From: Gossypium raimondii
Lineage: Eukaryota > Streptophyta > Magnoliopsida > Malvales > Malvaceae
Length of the DNA stretch: 64,000 nt
NCBI RefSeq assembly: GCF_025698545.1
Contig: NC_068571.1
Coordinates: 33,823,733 to 33,887,732, forward strand
Direction of reading: 5' to 3'
In this document: one piece after another, positions 1-12,016 of the stretch
Layout: each line of letters begins with the position of its first letter
Position numbering within the stretch: position 1 is the stretch's first letter
Translations under genes and position numbers: made by a program
The notes under the pieces: generated by a model
Database searches by the model: none
Told to the model about the DNA's origin: nothing
What the model saw: only the letters and a program-made list of their open reading frames with translations

Positions 1-3000
1 CTGATTTCATGGATGCCATGTATTGGGAACCTGAAAACGAAGTTATCAGTGATGACACTGATTCGGAGTACAATGTTGCTGAGGAATGTTCTACAGAAGG
101 TGAACAGGGGGCATTGTGTTCCAGCTCTTCTAGAGGCACAGAGAGCAGTGAAGCAGACAGTGAGGTTGAATGCAGTCACAAAGATGGCCTTCGCAGATCA
201 CGAAGAAGAAAATGCAGCCCTGAAGTAAGTGGGATTAGCCTTCTACCAGTTTTCATTATTGTTTGGACTATGTTCTAAACTAAATATTGTCATTTTCAGT
301 CTGAGTTGAAGACTTCATCAGGGAGGCGAGTCAAAAAGAGATATTTGGATGAGCGTGATGGAACTATACCCAAAACCAGTAGAACTAAAAAATCAAAAAG
401 TGGCAGAAAAGCTTCAAAGAGAAAGTCTTCCAAGGGAAAGACATTGAGACCTCAGAGAACTGCTGCACGTAATGCTCGAAGCATGATGTCTAGAATCACT
501 GGGACATCTACAGATGGAGATGATGAAGTGGACTCAGAAGGTGATTCATCAAATAGTGAGTCATTGTCTCAGGATTCAAGTACTTCAAACAGTGAAACTG
601 AGAGACACTTGGAGAATGTAAAACTGAAGTCTATGAAGAAGGAACAAGAGTCTGAGGGCATAGTATGGTCTCATGAGCTCCTCAAATCTCAATCAGATAC
701 CGTGAACAGGAAGAGATTGGTCTTAAAGTTCTCGTTACGTGATTCTAGGAAGCCAGGTGCTTCAGAGGCCACCAGATTGAACACTGGCAATCAGATCAAT
801 ATACCAGACCCTTCATCTGGACCTTCAGGAGCTTTTGATGAGAATAAAAATGACCGCACCAAAGACCCTGGCTCAACCACTGCAGATGTGGAGCTCTCTG
901 AGCATGACAGGATTGATCTGGAAGATACAAGGCAATCTTTAAATACTGAGGACCATTTAGAGAACTTTGTGGGGGAAAAGGATAACAAAATCAGATGGGG
1001 AGAGGTTAAAATTCGGACATCCAAGCGTTCAAGGTCAGGAGATTTGTTGCCAAGTGATGTCCCCAACGGAAACAGGATTACTGCTGTGAATAGGTATGTT
1101 AAATCTAGGATGAATTGGAACTTTTACTCTTAACATGAAATCCATGTTTATGGATATGTTTTGTCTTGCAGGGAAGAGGGAGAGTTAACTACTCCTACAT
1201 TGCAAGATCTGGATGGAGGGATGATGGAAGAGTTTGCTCCTGATGAGGTGCACAAATCTTTACTGTCCCTAGGTGACCATCAACTGAATGGTAGTGCTTC
1301 AGCATCTTACTCTAATATCAGCCTCAACCAGGGAGATATGGATCAGTCTAGCTGTGATAAATATGGTAATCATGACTCCTTGCAAACAAATCAGGTTAAA
1401 CAATCTCATGAATCAAACGAGATTACCCCACTCAAATTAGTGAAATTAAGAATAAGGACAAAAGCAATTTCAGGGGACCTTGGAAGTCCTTCCAAACAGA
1501 AGTCCCTCACTGTAGTTAATGGTCCAACATGCAATGAACGTGACGTGAGGCCCAGAAACACTTTGCCTGCAGAACAAAATCAAAGTTACAGCAGGCAAGA
1601 AATGGGTGAAGGTTCGGACAGATCAAGTTCTCTGCAGTTGTTGCACTCAGGTTTGAAGTTGAACATGTATGATGGGGAAAACCCATATAAGGACACAACT
1701 GATTCTGAAGGCTTAAATGTCATCAACGATCATGATTCAGAAATTATGTTTACCGAAGCAGCAGCTGATGCAGTTCACAGAAGACAGTCCATGAAGATGA
1801 AGGCAACTTCACTGGAGCAGAATCCTTGGAACCATAACTTGAGGGTAAGAGTAGATCATGCATTAGCAGGGACATCAGAAAATGAAGAAAAAACCTCTTT
1901 GAAAACATATAATGGTATTGCATCTGAACAATGGATGTCAAGTTCCAAACATAGAGACAGATCAAGATCCAGCAGAACCAAGCGGGGCAGTGGCCATGAC
2001 AATGACTTAAAATTTTCAAGTGGAAGGAAGTCAAATCCTTCTGTTAGAAAATTATCATGGTTGATGGTGTCGGAACAGGAAGAGGGTTATCGTTATATAC
2101 CTCAGCTGGGCGATGAAGTTGTATATTTCAGACAGGTATGACATGCTTGCTCTGTTGTTGTTTTTCCCTCTTGTTTTTTAGTAGAAACTTGACAATTAGT
2201 ATTTCATAAGACTTGAATATCGGTTCTGTTATTTTGCAGGGGCATCAAGAGTGCATTGAAGAAGGTTTCATGAAGGGGACTGGTCCATGGAGCTCAAGGG
2301 GACACCTGAGTGCGGTGGAAATTTGCAGGGTTGTAGACCTTGCTTATTCCCACGTTCCAGGTTCTGGAGAGAGTTGCTGTAAAATCACACTTAGATTTAC
2401 TGATAATTCATCATGTGCATTTGGCGAGGTATTTATATTGACCTTGCCTGAGTTGATAGGTCTTCCTGATTTTCTTGTTGAGAAGACAAGATATGATGCT
2501 GCAATGAGCAGAGAATGGACTCGTAGGGATAAATGCCTAGTATGGTGGAAGAACCACGATGAGGAGGGTGGAAGTTGGTGGGATGGTAGAATCATTACTT
2601 CACAGCCCAAATCTATGGATTTCCCTGATAGTCCTTGGGAAAAATATGAAGTTATTTACAAAGATGGCTGTAAGTATCGACACAGTGCTTGGGAACTGCA
2701 TGACCCTAACTTTACGTGGGAGCACCCACATATTGGTTCTGAAATCAGGGATAGGCTCCTGTCTGCTTTTGGTAAATTAGAGCGTTCAGTAGTCAGAGAT
2801 CAGGTTCTTTTTAACTACTTCCGTTCCTCAAATTCTAAAGGAGTTTGCTTGTGAAAATTTTGTTTAAATTGTTGAAGAAAATGGTATTTTTTACTTTATT
2901 TCTGCATTTCAAATGTTGCAGGATTTTTATGGATTCCAGAAACTGAACGAAGCTGCTCAGAAGTCAGAATTCCTTAACAGGTCCAAATTCCCATTTCAAA

Positions 3001-4249
3001 ACTATCCGTCTTATTTCTTTTCGTTTACACTGTCTCTTCCTACCACTTGTTTTAGAAATATTACCAAATGGGGTTTGTGTGTTTATGCATGCTCATATAT
3101 ATATCTTCACTTAAAACCAAATGTCTTTTATCGGTTTATGGGCTATATTAAAAATCTCTTTAATTAGGAAAGCAGAAAAGAACTGTGATTTTCAGGTATT
3201 CAAACTATCTAAAACTTCACTAGACACTGGTTAATTCCATTTGTTTGCTTGAGTTTATCTTCGTATTTGGCATTTATTATTGCCTGAAACTAATCAATAT
3301 GAAGTGTAGTATTGGCATTTATTATTGCCTGCAACTAATCAATAGGAGAAGTGTAGTAGTGCCACGCTGCGACTGAGAGAGAAGATTGTACCCTTCTTTT
3401 GATAACTGGCGTGCATTATTACACACTTTATGTATAGGAACGGAGCAATTGCCATAATAGACATTAATTGATCTTCTGTATATTTTGTTTGGTCAGATTT
3501 TGCCATTAATCTTTGTATTATGCATAAGTTATGGATTTAGTCCTGTACTCTAATTTGATCAATTTTAGTCTTTGTACTTTTTGAAATTTGAAATTTCAAT
3601 CCATCAGGTCAGAGTTTGCTATTAGTCCCATACCATGCGTAAGCGGTGTATTTAGTCCTTATTTTCTAATTCTATCATTTTAGTCTCTATACTTTTTCGA
3701 ATTTTTAAAGTATTGACTCAAACAGTAGCTTTTAAATCCATAAACTAAAATGAGGTGGTGCTTTTATGAGTATTATGAGGAAATAGCAAGCTAACATAGC
3801 ATTAATACATATGATAATATATTTGCAGCATAAGATAAAATTTTAACATAATAAATTTAGATCAAGACTGGAATTTCAAAATTCGAAACGTATAGAGACT
3901 AAATGATCAAATTAGAGTACATGCACTAAATCCGCACCTTACTGTTAGTATAGATGCTAATAGCCGAATTTGACCATTTTGTTTCGATATAGAATCTCTT
4001 CATTGAGCCTATAAAAACTGAAAAGGTAACATTTTGAAATGGAATTCTCACAGGTTTCCAGTTCCATTGTATCCCGATTTCATCCGGCTTAGGTTAGAGA
4101 ACAACTATTATCGAACGTTGGAAGGAGTGAAGCATGACATAAAAATAATGCTTTCAAATGCGGAGAGTTATTTCGCTAGAAGTGCTCACCTATCTTCAAA
4201 GATGAGGCGTCTATCAGACTGGTTTACCAAGACATTGTCAAGGTTGTAG
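1..4249 (+). CDS. BRWD/PHIP-like WD40-bromodomain protein, C-terminal 932 residues (5'-partial)
   Basis: Exons inferred from reading frame and GT-AG sites: 1-224, 300-1093, 1172-2135, 2240-2803, 2922-2980 and 4054-4249 (stop TAG). The N-terminal WD40 exons lie upstream of the window. The first ~340 in-window residues are Ser-, Lys- and acid-rich and look disordered. Exon 4 is the conserved part: GHQECIEEGF, then the Trp-rich KCLVWWKNHDEEGGSWWDGR and WEKYEVIYKDG, as in the plant WDR9/PHIP family. The last exon has RFPVPLYPDFIRLRLENNYY and ends SDWFTKTLSRL, a normal family C terminus with bromodomain-like helices. Family knowledge suggests a nuclear chromatin-associated protein. A long last intron (2981-4053) carries a MITE. 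I see no breaks. The symbol is left blank because plant members have no settled name. Confidence 0.88.
3267..3358. repeat. Two-copy 45-bp tandem repeat in the last BRWD intron
   Basis: The motif TTGGCATTTATTATTGCCTG starts at 3267 and again at 3312. Each copy continues through a shared ACTAATCAATA and GAAGTGTAGTA tract, with small indels. It is purely intronic. Confidence 0.8.
3491..3975. mobile_element. MULE-type MITE in BRWD intron, 9-bp target duplication
   Basis: The ends are inverted: GGTCAGATTTTGCCATTA at the left, and at the right a sequence whose reverse complement reads GGTCAAATTCGGCTATTA. Similarity continues inward for about 100 bp (GGATTTAGT, TACTCTAATTTGATCA). The flanks carry an identical 9-mer, ATTTTGTTT, at 3482-3490 and 3976-3984. 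A 9-bp duplication is the signature of Mutator-like transposases. A further copy of the terminal sequence starts near 3606 (GGTCAGAGTTTGCTATTAGT), so the left arm is partly duplicated. No coding capacity. Confidence 0.85.
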
Positions 4250-5700
4250 GAAGCTGTAAAGGTATTCTTTTTTTCTTCTATTTTTTAAATTTTAGTTCAC
4301 ATCTCTTACAACTCATGGGTCCAATTTTGTAAAACAAACCAATTTTAGGCATATTACTGAACATTGATAAAAAGGAATGAATGGAGTTACAAAGGGGAAA
4401 AGGGGTGCTTGCAATTCTGTTCTAAATATTGGTTCATTGATAGGTCCTGCATATCCTTGGTGAGTTATAAGAGAGAGAAAAAATATCACATCTAATTTGA
4501 GAAAACATTGCCTATAGATATTTTTCTTTTTAAAATAAAAATAATGTTGCTTTCTAATTGCTAATTGATGTAGCTGCTGTGTTTTTATAATTTCTGTCCT
4601 TGTTTGGACTTTGGAGTGATATTAAGTTATTTAAATGTCCATGTATGAAACTTTTATTATAACTAGAATTCATATGTGAAAATAATTATATTTTTAAAAA
4701 TTATAAATTTTAAATGTATGAAATTAGTTTTTAAGTTTATTTTATTTTTTCATTGTGATCTTAGTTTAGGTTTTAAGTTCTTTTTACCGAGTATGATATC
4801 AAATTCAGTCAAGTAAGATCATGATTTTTATAATTTGTATTTTTTTAGTTTGCTTTAATTAGATTAATTGAATTAACTTTCAAATTGGTTTTTTTGGTCA
4901 TAATGATAAATTAAGCTCTTAATGTTTACAATTTTTGTCAATTTGATACTTTTCTTGAGTTAAAATTTGACCCTTAAAAGAGATAAATTTGATCATTATC
5001 TTTTCAAAAAGAATCAAATTGTTGTTTTTTAACAGAAATATAATTAAATGTTAATTTTTAAATATGGAAGCTCGTATGACAATACACGTATGTATGTTTA
5101 TTTTTAATTTTATGATTTTTTATAATTTTTGAATTTTAAAATATTTTATAATTTTAAATTATTTGTTGACGTGATATATAAGATATATATTGTCATGTTG
5201 CATGATATTCACGGAATTACCATGTAGGTTGTTATGTCAATATTGTTAAAAGTTTAATGTTTTAATCAATATTTTTATTGTAAAAAGTAATTTAAATTTT
5301 TTTAAAGGTTGAACGTTTTAAGGAAATACATAAATAACATGACAAAGAAAAAAGATGAACTAATAAGAATATATGCACAAACGTATTAAAATTCATAGTT
5401 ATAACTTATATAAATATGTTATTGTGAACAAAAATATGATACAAAATGTAAATAAAATACTAATATATCAATTGTGACATTTTAATTTCAACTGGTCAGA
5501 AGAAATACATTTTTAAAGAAAATGTGTGATTTTATTTTTGAATTATCAATGGACTTAACATACGCAATGCTAAACAAATATTATTATTTTCTATAAGATT
5601 TACTTTTGCTCCTAACTTTTTGTATTTTTCTGTTCTATACAATAACTTTTAAATTCTTAAATTAGAAAGAAAATACGTTTTATTGTGATTGAACTAATAA
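4250..5700. other. AT-rich intergenic spacer
   Basis: This is the 3' flank of the BRWD gene followed by very AT-rich sequence with stop codons in all frames. I find no gene, RNA or clear repeat boundary. Confidence 0.7.
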
Positions 5701-5709
5701 AATATATTT

Positions 5710-5857
5710 TTTGTTGTAACAGTAATGTTAACTCAATAGATAAGAGTGATATTTTTTTAACTTTATTTTTAATTTTTTAATAGCGCACTATCTTCTTATT
5801 TATGGGTTGGGGAGAGACTATGGGTAGTTCTAAGTATTATGTCAAAAAGACTAGATA
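5710..5857 (+). mobile_element. SINE-like 3' fragment
   Basis: The tract around TTTATGGGTTGGGGAGAGAC and GGGTAGTTCTAAGTATTATG, followed by TCAAAAAGA, resembles the 3' half of a plant tRNA-derived SINE common in cotton. A related tail (TTAGTTCTAAATATTGTATC, then A-rich) occurs near 36905. Boundaries and family are uncertain. The Copia element at 5864 is inserted just beyond its tail. Confidence 0.35.
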
Positions 5858-5863
5858 TTATCG

Positions 5864-6272
5864 TGTTAGGATAGACTCGATTAAGCAACAAATAAAAAAA
5901 TAGTGGAATAAGTTGAGAAATTGAACACACAAATTTAACGTGGAAAAATCCCTCCAAAGAAGATAAAAAAATACGGGCAAAGATAATTTTACTGTAATGG
6001 CAAAAGAACGAAGAGTAAAAATGATGGAGATAAAAATTAAACCCCGAAAATAAAGAACCCTCAAAACGTGAACACAAAATTCTCTAAATGTGTTATGAGT
6101 TCTAATCTCTAATGGGTGTATTTTCTAATGTTGCAAAAGAACCTATTTATATGCTAAATTAGTAGGTCAAATAAACTATGCTAATAAATACTAAATCTTC
6201 TAGAAAAAAATATATTTTGTTTAACTTAACTTGCAAGCAATCTCTTAGAATTTTGGTCACACAACTTTAACA
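5864..6272 (-). repeat. Copia 3' LTR (left copy)
   Basis: Starts TG, ends CA on the plus strand. It aligns to 7784-8224 with scattered substitutions and a short deletion near 6180 relative to the other copy, so the pair is not young. Confidence 0.85.
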
Positions 6273-6329
6273 ATTTCCACCTTGACACGAATTCTTACAA
6301 CGCTATCCTTGTCAAAGCCCGCCAAGGGC

Positions 6330-7020
6330 CTATCTTGAACTATGTGGGGAATTAACTGAGTCAAATCTGTGCTTAGAAGCTGGAAGACTTCTAGCCTTCG
6401 ACTTGTGCACTGCCAAATCAAAACTAACCCGGGACTGATTTTCACGAACACAGTGCCCTAACTTTTCAAAACCTGCACCCAAAAGAAGACCTCTCTTCAA
6501 CGAAACGGTCATACATTTTTCCCTCCTATGACCAAGTTGCCTCCGCTCCAAACGAGTTGACTTCGACTCCGTAACGGATGAGGGACGTCCGATTTCATCG
6601 GTCACTATAGAACCTTCAAGAATATAAAGATTGCCAGTTCTTTTACCTTTTAACAAAAAGAGAGCTCTACGAGATACTTTAATGTCGCTCAACTCGATAT
6701 TAATTCTGCATCCTTTCAAGTCTAAAGTACTCGAGGAGATGAGATTCTTTCATAAATCAAGTACATACTTGACATTTGAGAGTGCCCTAATCGTCCTATC
6801 GTGTATCCTAATTTTTAACAGTACCAATACCAATTACCTTACTAGATGAATTGTTTCCCATGCGCACAACTCCACCTTCAACCGAACTGTATGTGGAGAA
6901 CAATTCTCTATTGGGACACATGTGGAAAGAACATCCCGAATCTAGGATCCACTCGGACGTGGGCTTGGAGTTATCACACGTTGACACTAACAAGAAATCA
7001 TCACCGCTTTCATCGATCAA
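6330..7020 (-). pseudogene. Copia protease and GAG-pre-integrase remnant
   Basis: On the minus strand, 7020-6808 reads [20 protein letters not shown], the aspartic-protease DSG region of Copia polyproteins. After a frameshift, 6719-6330 reads MKGCRINIELSDIKVSRRAL, then GNLYILEGSI and later LGHRREKCM and KLGHC, matching the GAG-pre-integrase segment. Frames are broken between the pieces, and the sequence jumps to the 3' LTR where integrase should continue. This is a defective relic and no product is expected. Confidence 0.8.
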
Positions 7021-7190
7021 ATTAGCACCAGCTACGTCTTCCTCGTTACTCTCAGCAACTCTTTTATTTCACAGTTTATAACAATTTGCTTTGACGTTAC
7101 CTAACTTTTTACAATAGCGACACTTTTTATCTCATTTCTGATGCTACCAAAACGGAAGCTTGCCTATTTGCCTTACTATCCAAACCAAAC

Positions 7191-7565
7191 TCATTGTCGA
7201 GTTTGTCTCGACTTCAACAAATGACCCTTCACATCTTCGAACAAGAGTTTGTCTCTACCATAAATCAGGGTCTCCCTGAAAGACTTGTATGAAGGGGGTA
7301 AAGAGCACAATAATAGCATAGCCTGATCTTCATCGTCAATATGAATCTCAACTTTCTTTAAATCATTTAAAAGAGTAATGAATTGATTGATGTGATCTCT
7401 AAGAAGCTCACATTCGTTCATGCGAAACGTAAATAGATGTCGTTTCAACACTAAACGGTTAACCAGAGACTTAGCCGCATAAAGAGTTTTTAACATTTTC
7501 CACAAGGCAAATGAGGACTTCTCCATTAATACCGTATTCGCGAGGTACAATTGGATTGCAGACAA
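7191..7565 (-). pseudogene. Copia gag (UBN2-type) fragment
   Basis: The 124-residue minus-strand frame contains SSFALWKMLKTLYAAKSLVN, LVLKRHLFTFRMNE, HINQFITLLNDLKKVEIHID and LLCSLPPSYKSFRETLIYGR, the standard Copia gag core. The N-terminal gag start and the zinc-knuckle region are not in the same frame. It sits between the primer-binding site and the protease relic, which is the expected order. Confidence 0.85.
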
Positions 7566-7783
7566 GGCCTTTTCATCAAGCTCTTCCTATTCTGTTTGAT
7601 TTAGATTCTCAGGCTTTTTCCCGGTAACAACCTTTTTCAATCCGGTTTGAACTAGAATTGCCATCATCCGAACTTGCCACAAATTGAAATTTGTCTCACC
7701 ATCGAACTTCTCAAATTTAAACCTTGTTGCTGCCATCTCTGAACAGGTTGATCTATGAAAATTGAACTAGCTCTGATATCACT

Positions 7784-8224
7784 TGTTAGGATCGACTCGA
7801 TTAAACAACAAATAAAAAATAGCGGAATAAATTGAGAAATTGAACACACAAAATTAACGTGGAAAAACCCCTTCAAAGAGGATAAAAAACCACGAGCAAA
7901 TATAATTTTACTATAATGGAAAAAGAACGAAGAGTAAAAATGATGGAGATAAAAACTAAACCCCGAAAACCCGAAAATAAAGAACCTTCAAAACGTAAAC
8001 ACAAAATTTTCTAAATGTGTTATGAGTTCTAATATCTAGTAAGTGTATTTTCTAAGGTTGCAAAAGAACCTATTTGTAGGCTAAATTAGTAGGTCAAATA
8101 AACTATGCTAATAAATGCTAAATATATTATACTAATAAATACTAAATTTTCTAAAAAGAAAATATATTTTGTTTAACTTGACTTGTAAGCAATCTATTAG
8201 AATTTGGGTCACACAACTCTAACT
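7784..8224 (-). repeat. Copia 5' LTR (right copy)
   Basis: Partner of 5864-6272. It carries an extra ~25-bp stretch near 8120 (a second ACTAATAAATACTAAAT-like block) that is absent from the other LTR. The adjacent interior has the tRNA-Met primer-binding site. Confidence 0.85.
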
Positions 8225-9007
8225 AATCGAAACCTATAATGAAATTATTTTAAAAAAATTATTTTTATGTTTGAGGGTTAGTAACTTTTAATATTATTTA
8301 TAATAATATTAATAAAAATATTTGAGTTATTGGGTTTTTTTTGACTTTTAAAAATTTTATGAAAGAAAATATATGAATTATAAGGCTTTTTCCTAGGATA
8401 AAATGATATTTCATAAAGTAATATCTCAAACTTATTTATTCAATATACATTGAACTAGGTTAATACTGATGATATTGTAACTTGTTTTAATACTGAGGTA
8501 CTAAATATATTATTTCCCGTATTATGACACTAACCATTTTAAGTTGATTTAAAATTTCAAATTATTCTAAATTATCGAGATTATATTAGTTAGGTCTTTT
8601 AGTACAAAAATATTCAATTTAACTATTAAATGATACGCCCAAAAATCTTAGTCTTGAGGTTTTGAAACTTTTACTTAAGTTTTATTGTTTGTTTTTTTTT
8701 CTTTTAAAAGTTATGCGACAATGTTCTATTTATTTAAAATTTTCATGTTAAATTTAGCTATACAAAATTTCATGTGTCATTTAATAGCGTATGCATTAAT
8801 CATATTCAATTGTTATTTACCAAATTTATAGAGAAAATACACATCATCCTTTAATTTAATCATTATACATATAACACTTTCATGTTTCCATGATAATCCC
8901 AATCTCTTCACATTATTAAATTTCACAACTCATAACTCATGTGTCCAAATCAATTCCAAAATATAAATAAAATCATAATTCCAATTCTCTTCGTATATAA
9001 ATCATGA
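8225..9007. other. AT-rich spacer, nothing recognised
   Basis: Stop-dense, AT-rich sequence without an open frame, terminal repeats or RNA gene that I can support. Confidence 0.6.
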
Positions 9008-9261
9008 GTGGTGGAGCCAATGGGACAGGTAGTGGCCCCGGCCCCTCCTTAAAATATAAATATTTTCATTTAAACCATTTATAAATTATAAATTTTGAAT
9101 TAGTAATAGTAAAATTGCACTTTGACCCCCAAAAATAAAAAAATTTTATTTAATCTTTTAAAAATTATAAAGATATAGTCTATTAAAATGGTGTAATTAC
9201 ATTTTACTATCGTAAAAATTATAATTTAATTCGCCCCCAAAAAATTTTTTGACTCCACCAC
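9008..9261. mobile_element. Short non-autonomous MITE (GGAGCC family)
   Basis: It starts GTGGTGGAGCCA and ends TGACTCCACCAC, an inverted pair with one mismatch. The interior is AT-rich with G/C-rich edges (GGCCCCGGCCCCTCC; CGCCCCCAAAA). A possible imperfect duplication, TATAAATCA versus TATAAATTA, flanks it. Related elements lie at 40337-40556 and 44733-45000. Confidence 0.65.
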
Positions 9262-9657
9262 TATAAATTATTCATGTTTCACTTATACTATTTTCATATC
9301 CATGTATAAATCTTTTATAGTTCCTCATGTAATGTGCATTCACATATACCTTTACTTAACAATTCATTACATAACTATTTATACATACACATATATGTTA
9401 AGGTAAAATGTAAAATAGACATGTTATTTCATATGTTTTCACAGCTATCAATTTATTTTCACATATCTATTTTATTTCATATAGTATAATTATATATACA
9501 TATTTGTGATTTAGTTGAGCTAATCAGCTGGTCCCATCGGCCTATCATGCTAAAGTTGATTAATCCTATGTAGAGTACCTTATTAAAAAATATGGAAATT
9601 CGGGATAGGTCAAGTAGAAAACAAATATCAATTCCATTGTAATATGTAAATGCATGG

Positions 9658-9785
9658 TTCTGTGAAATGATAACAAATATCACCTTTCATTTTGTGAAAT
9701 TGTACCAAATTACAACTTCAATTTTGTGAAATGATAACAAATATCAACTTTAATTTTGTTAAATGATAAAAATATTCCTTTAAAA
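9658..9785. repeat. Four-copy 32-bp tandem repeat
   Basis: Units start at 9658, 9690, 9722 and 9754, exactly 32 bp apart. Each begins TTyTGTGAAATGATAACAAA or a close variant and ends near ATATCAACTTTAA. The last unit is the most diverged. Confidence 0.75.
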
Positions 9786-10043
9786 ACATAATAATAAAAA
9801 TAATTGAAAAAATATAAACGTTCGATACAATGATAAAATTAATCAGTCCAGATGCCAGCCAGAATCTGTGCCACATCGGGGTGGACGACGGTTGTGCGTT
9901 GGATTCTTTATTGGTTCAGCCTTCGGGTGAGGTTGTGGTTGTTGGGGTTGTGGTCTCGGTAGCTCATCTTCTTCGCCTTCGGTTGATTGCGGTCCTTGTA
10001 TTATCGATTGCCATCATGCATCCTTCAGTCTAGGAATAGGTGG

Positions 10044-12016
10044 TTAGGAATATGACTTAACTTGGTAGAACAAAGATCCCAGAGGTGTTTGCGTCACAAA
10101 TGATGAATGAGCATAACCATGTTGAGTCCCATACATCGATAGGATAATGAGCAGACTTTCCGTCAGTGCCTGAAGCATAGACGGCCTATACATCATCGTT
10201 GGCATCGTTGTCGTCGTAGGTGCCGATGGCATAGGCGTGTAATACATCGGGGACAAATGTACTACACTCCAACCTGACATAGAACTAGAAGTTGGAAAAT
10301 GTGGTGCATTATATGATGCTTGTGTGAAGATGATAGGGTTAGAATACACACTAGAATAAGATGATACATACTGACTAGTGGGTGGTGTGGGCATCGGTTC
10401 TGCGGCCGTCAGTGTTGGTTCTTGCGTGGGCACTAACGACGGACCCACATTGCCAGCATTTGGATTTAAAGGGGGCGTCGTGGCCTACTCGTATGGGGAT
10501 GCTGACGCCTCGCTTCTTATCCATACAAATATTGCTTGCCATGGATCATAAATCATGGTATGTACTCTGGATCGCATGCTAACTCCGAAACAATAATAGG
10601 TTCTCGAGTAGGTAAGAAATCATATAGATTATTCCACATGTTGATATGTTGGGAGTGGAATACTGGCCAAATTTCATCCGGCTGTCGCAAGTCAATAGGA
10701 TGCAGATCATCAAGGTCTTGAGGTGCCACAAGAATCGATAGTTGAAATTTGACAACACTCTATCGGTATCGTGCATCTCAACGGTAGCGTACACTACCAA
10801 TCGGACCTTCACGTGTCAGATGTTGGGGTTCACAAAGAATTCCTTGGGGATGACTTCTCGAATTATCGAATCCTCGTATGGTGTCCATTCAAATTATATT
10901 AATGTGATAAAAACATTAGTTATATATATACTACTAAATACGAAATCGACTACGTTAATATTATATAGTTCAAATTTAAATAAATAGATACTTCTGCTTC
11001 CGATCGTTGGTTTAATAGAAGTTGTATATCTTAAAGCTCAATAGGTAATCCAACGTGACTTGGCCCATGGTTCCACCTATTTAAATAACTCGTTAGCATA
11101 ATAATATTTATTTAAATCAATTTTATTATTAAAATATCTACTGAATTTTACATTGTTACGAGTGGGAATGCATACGGGTAGCTCGCTTGAGAATGTAAAA
11201 ATGAAAATCGATACCGCACCCATGATTGCAGTAGTAAAATGCAACCACCAATTTTGATTTTTCCTGGTTGCGTTGCCTGACACATATCCCAGTACAATGT
11301 TGCCAACACGGCAGACCCCCAACTAAGTTTGCTCGCTCATTAAAAATCGATGAGTTTCAACAACCACTTTAGATGGATGAGTGTTCGTGACTTGTTTCGC
11401 ATCAGGATATCCCTAATGATCTGAAGGATGCACGCCCGAGCATGTTGTTCTCTTTTGACTTTAGTCGAATTCTCATCTAGCGCTGTGAAAGTTTTTCGTG
11501 ACCAAGCCATTTCGATCCAACCTCCGTAAATCGTCTCCGGAACCGAGCCCAAAAGTTCACCATATATGCCTCGCCAATCATCAGATTGAATAGACCCGGT
11601 GATAATTGACCCATCCACAAGTATCCCCAACTATAAATGAATGTCCTCCAGAGTGATAATACACTTGCCGCATGGAAGATTGAATGTGTGCATCTCGGGT
11701 CTCCACCTCTCCACCAACACGCTTACGAGTTTCGGGTCCAACTTACACACCCGTCCTACAAGGGCCACATGCTAAAAATCGGCTTCCCTCAAGTATGTTT
11801 CAATCAACGGTGATGGAAGACCGGGTAAATTACGAATATAGCATTGTAAAATTCGATCTTCTGCCTATTTACGTAAAAAATATACAAAATATTAAGTTAA
11901 TATATAATAATGAAATAAAAAAAACAAAATTGAAATTTATTAAAAATTATTCTTACCATTTGCAATTGAATGACGAAAATGTGCTTGTCATCATGATAGA
12001 TTAGAGAATCGACCAT
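10044..12016 (-). pseudogene. Plant mobile domain (PMD) gene, decayed
   Basis: On the minus strand a start at 12016 opens MVDSLIYHDDKHIFVIQLQM (exon to 11957, donor GTAAGA). A second exon from 11864 reads AEDRILQCYIRNLPGLPSPL. The PMD core follows: FNLPCGKCIITLEDIHL, SVPETIYGGWIEMAWSRKTF, EQHARACILQIIRDILM, then KLSWGSAVLATLY and KIKIGGC in a shifted frame. Downstream come VVYATVEMHDTDRVL and a Pro/Thr/Ser-rich tail with MMYRPSM and VTQTPLGSLFYQ. Breaks include an in-frame TAG near 11774 (normally Trp), another near 11633 and a shift near 11340. PMD proteins are domesticated-transposon-related and often travel in MULEs. No flanking TIR was found here. Confidence 0.85.

Larger units (their letters stand above)
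5864..8224 (-). mobile_element. Deleted Ty1/Copia LTR element, minus strand
   Basis: Two near-identical direct repeats, 5864-6272 and 7784-8224, share TGTTAGGATnGACTCGATTA and run to ...ACAACTnTAAC; the far end of the right one is mutated from CA to CT. Read on the minus strand, the right LTR is 5'. Just inside it lies TGATATCAGAGCT, a primer-binding site matching initiator tRNA-Met. Next to the other LTR is a purine tract (AAGGTGGAAAT). Flanks are TATCG and about AATCG, a 5-bp duplication with one mismatch. Only about 1.5 kb of interior remains, holding gag, a protease-like segment and GAG-pre-integrase pieces. Most of integrase, all of reverse transcriptase and RNase H are missing, so it cannot be autonomous. 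Confidence 0.88.

Noticed and set aside
5796-6077. 93-residue minus-strand open frame rich in Phe and Leu
   Set aside because: It lies across the Copia LTR and its flank; a similar frame occurs in the other LTR. LTR sequence, not a gene.
9830-10033. 67-residue plus-strand open frame (VVVVGVVVSVAHLLRLRLI)
   Set aside because: It is opposite the Pro-rich tail of the minus-strand PMD pseudogene and is its antisense shadow.
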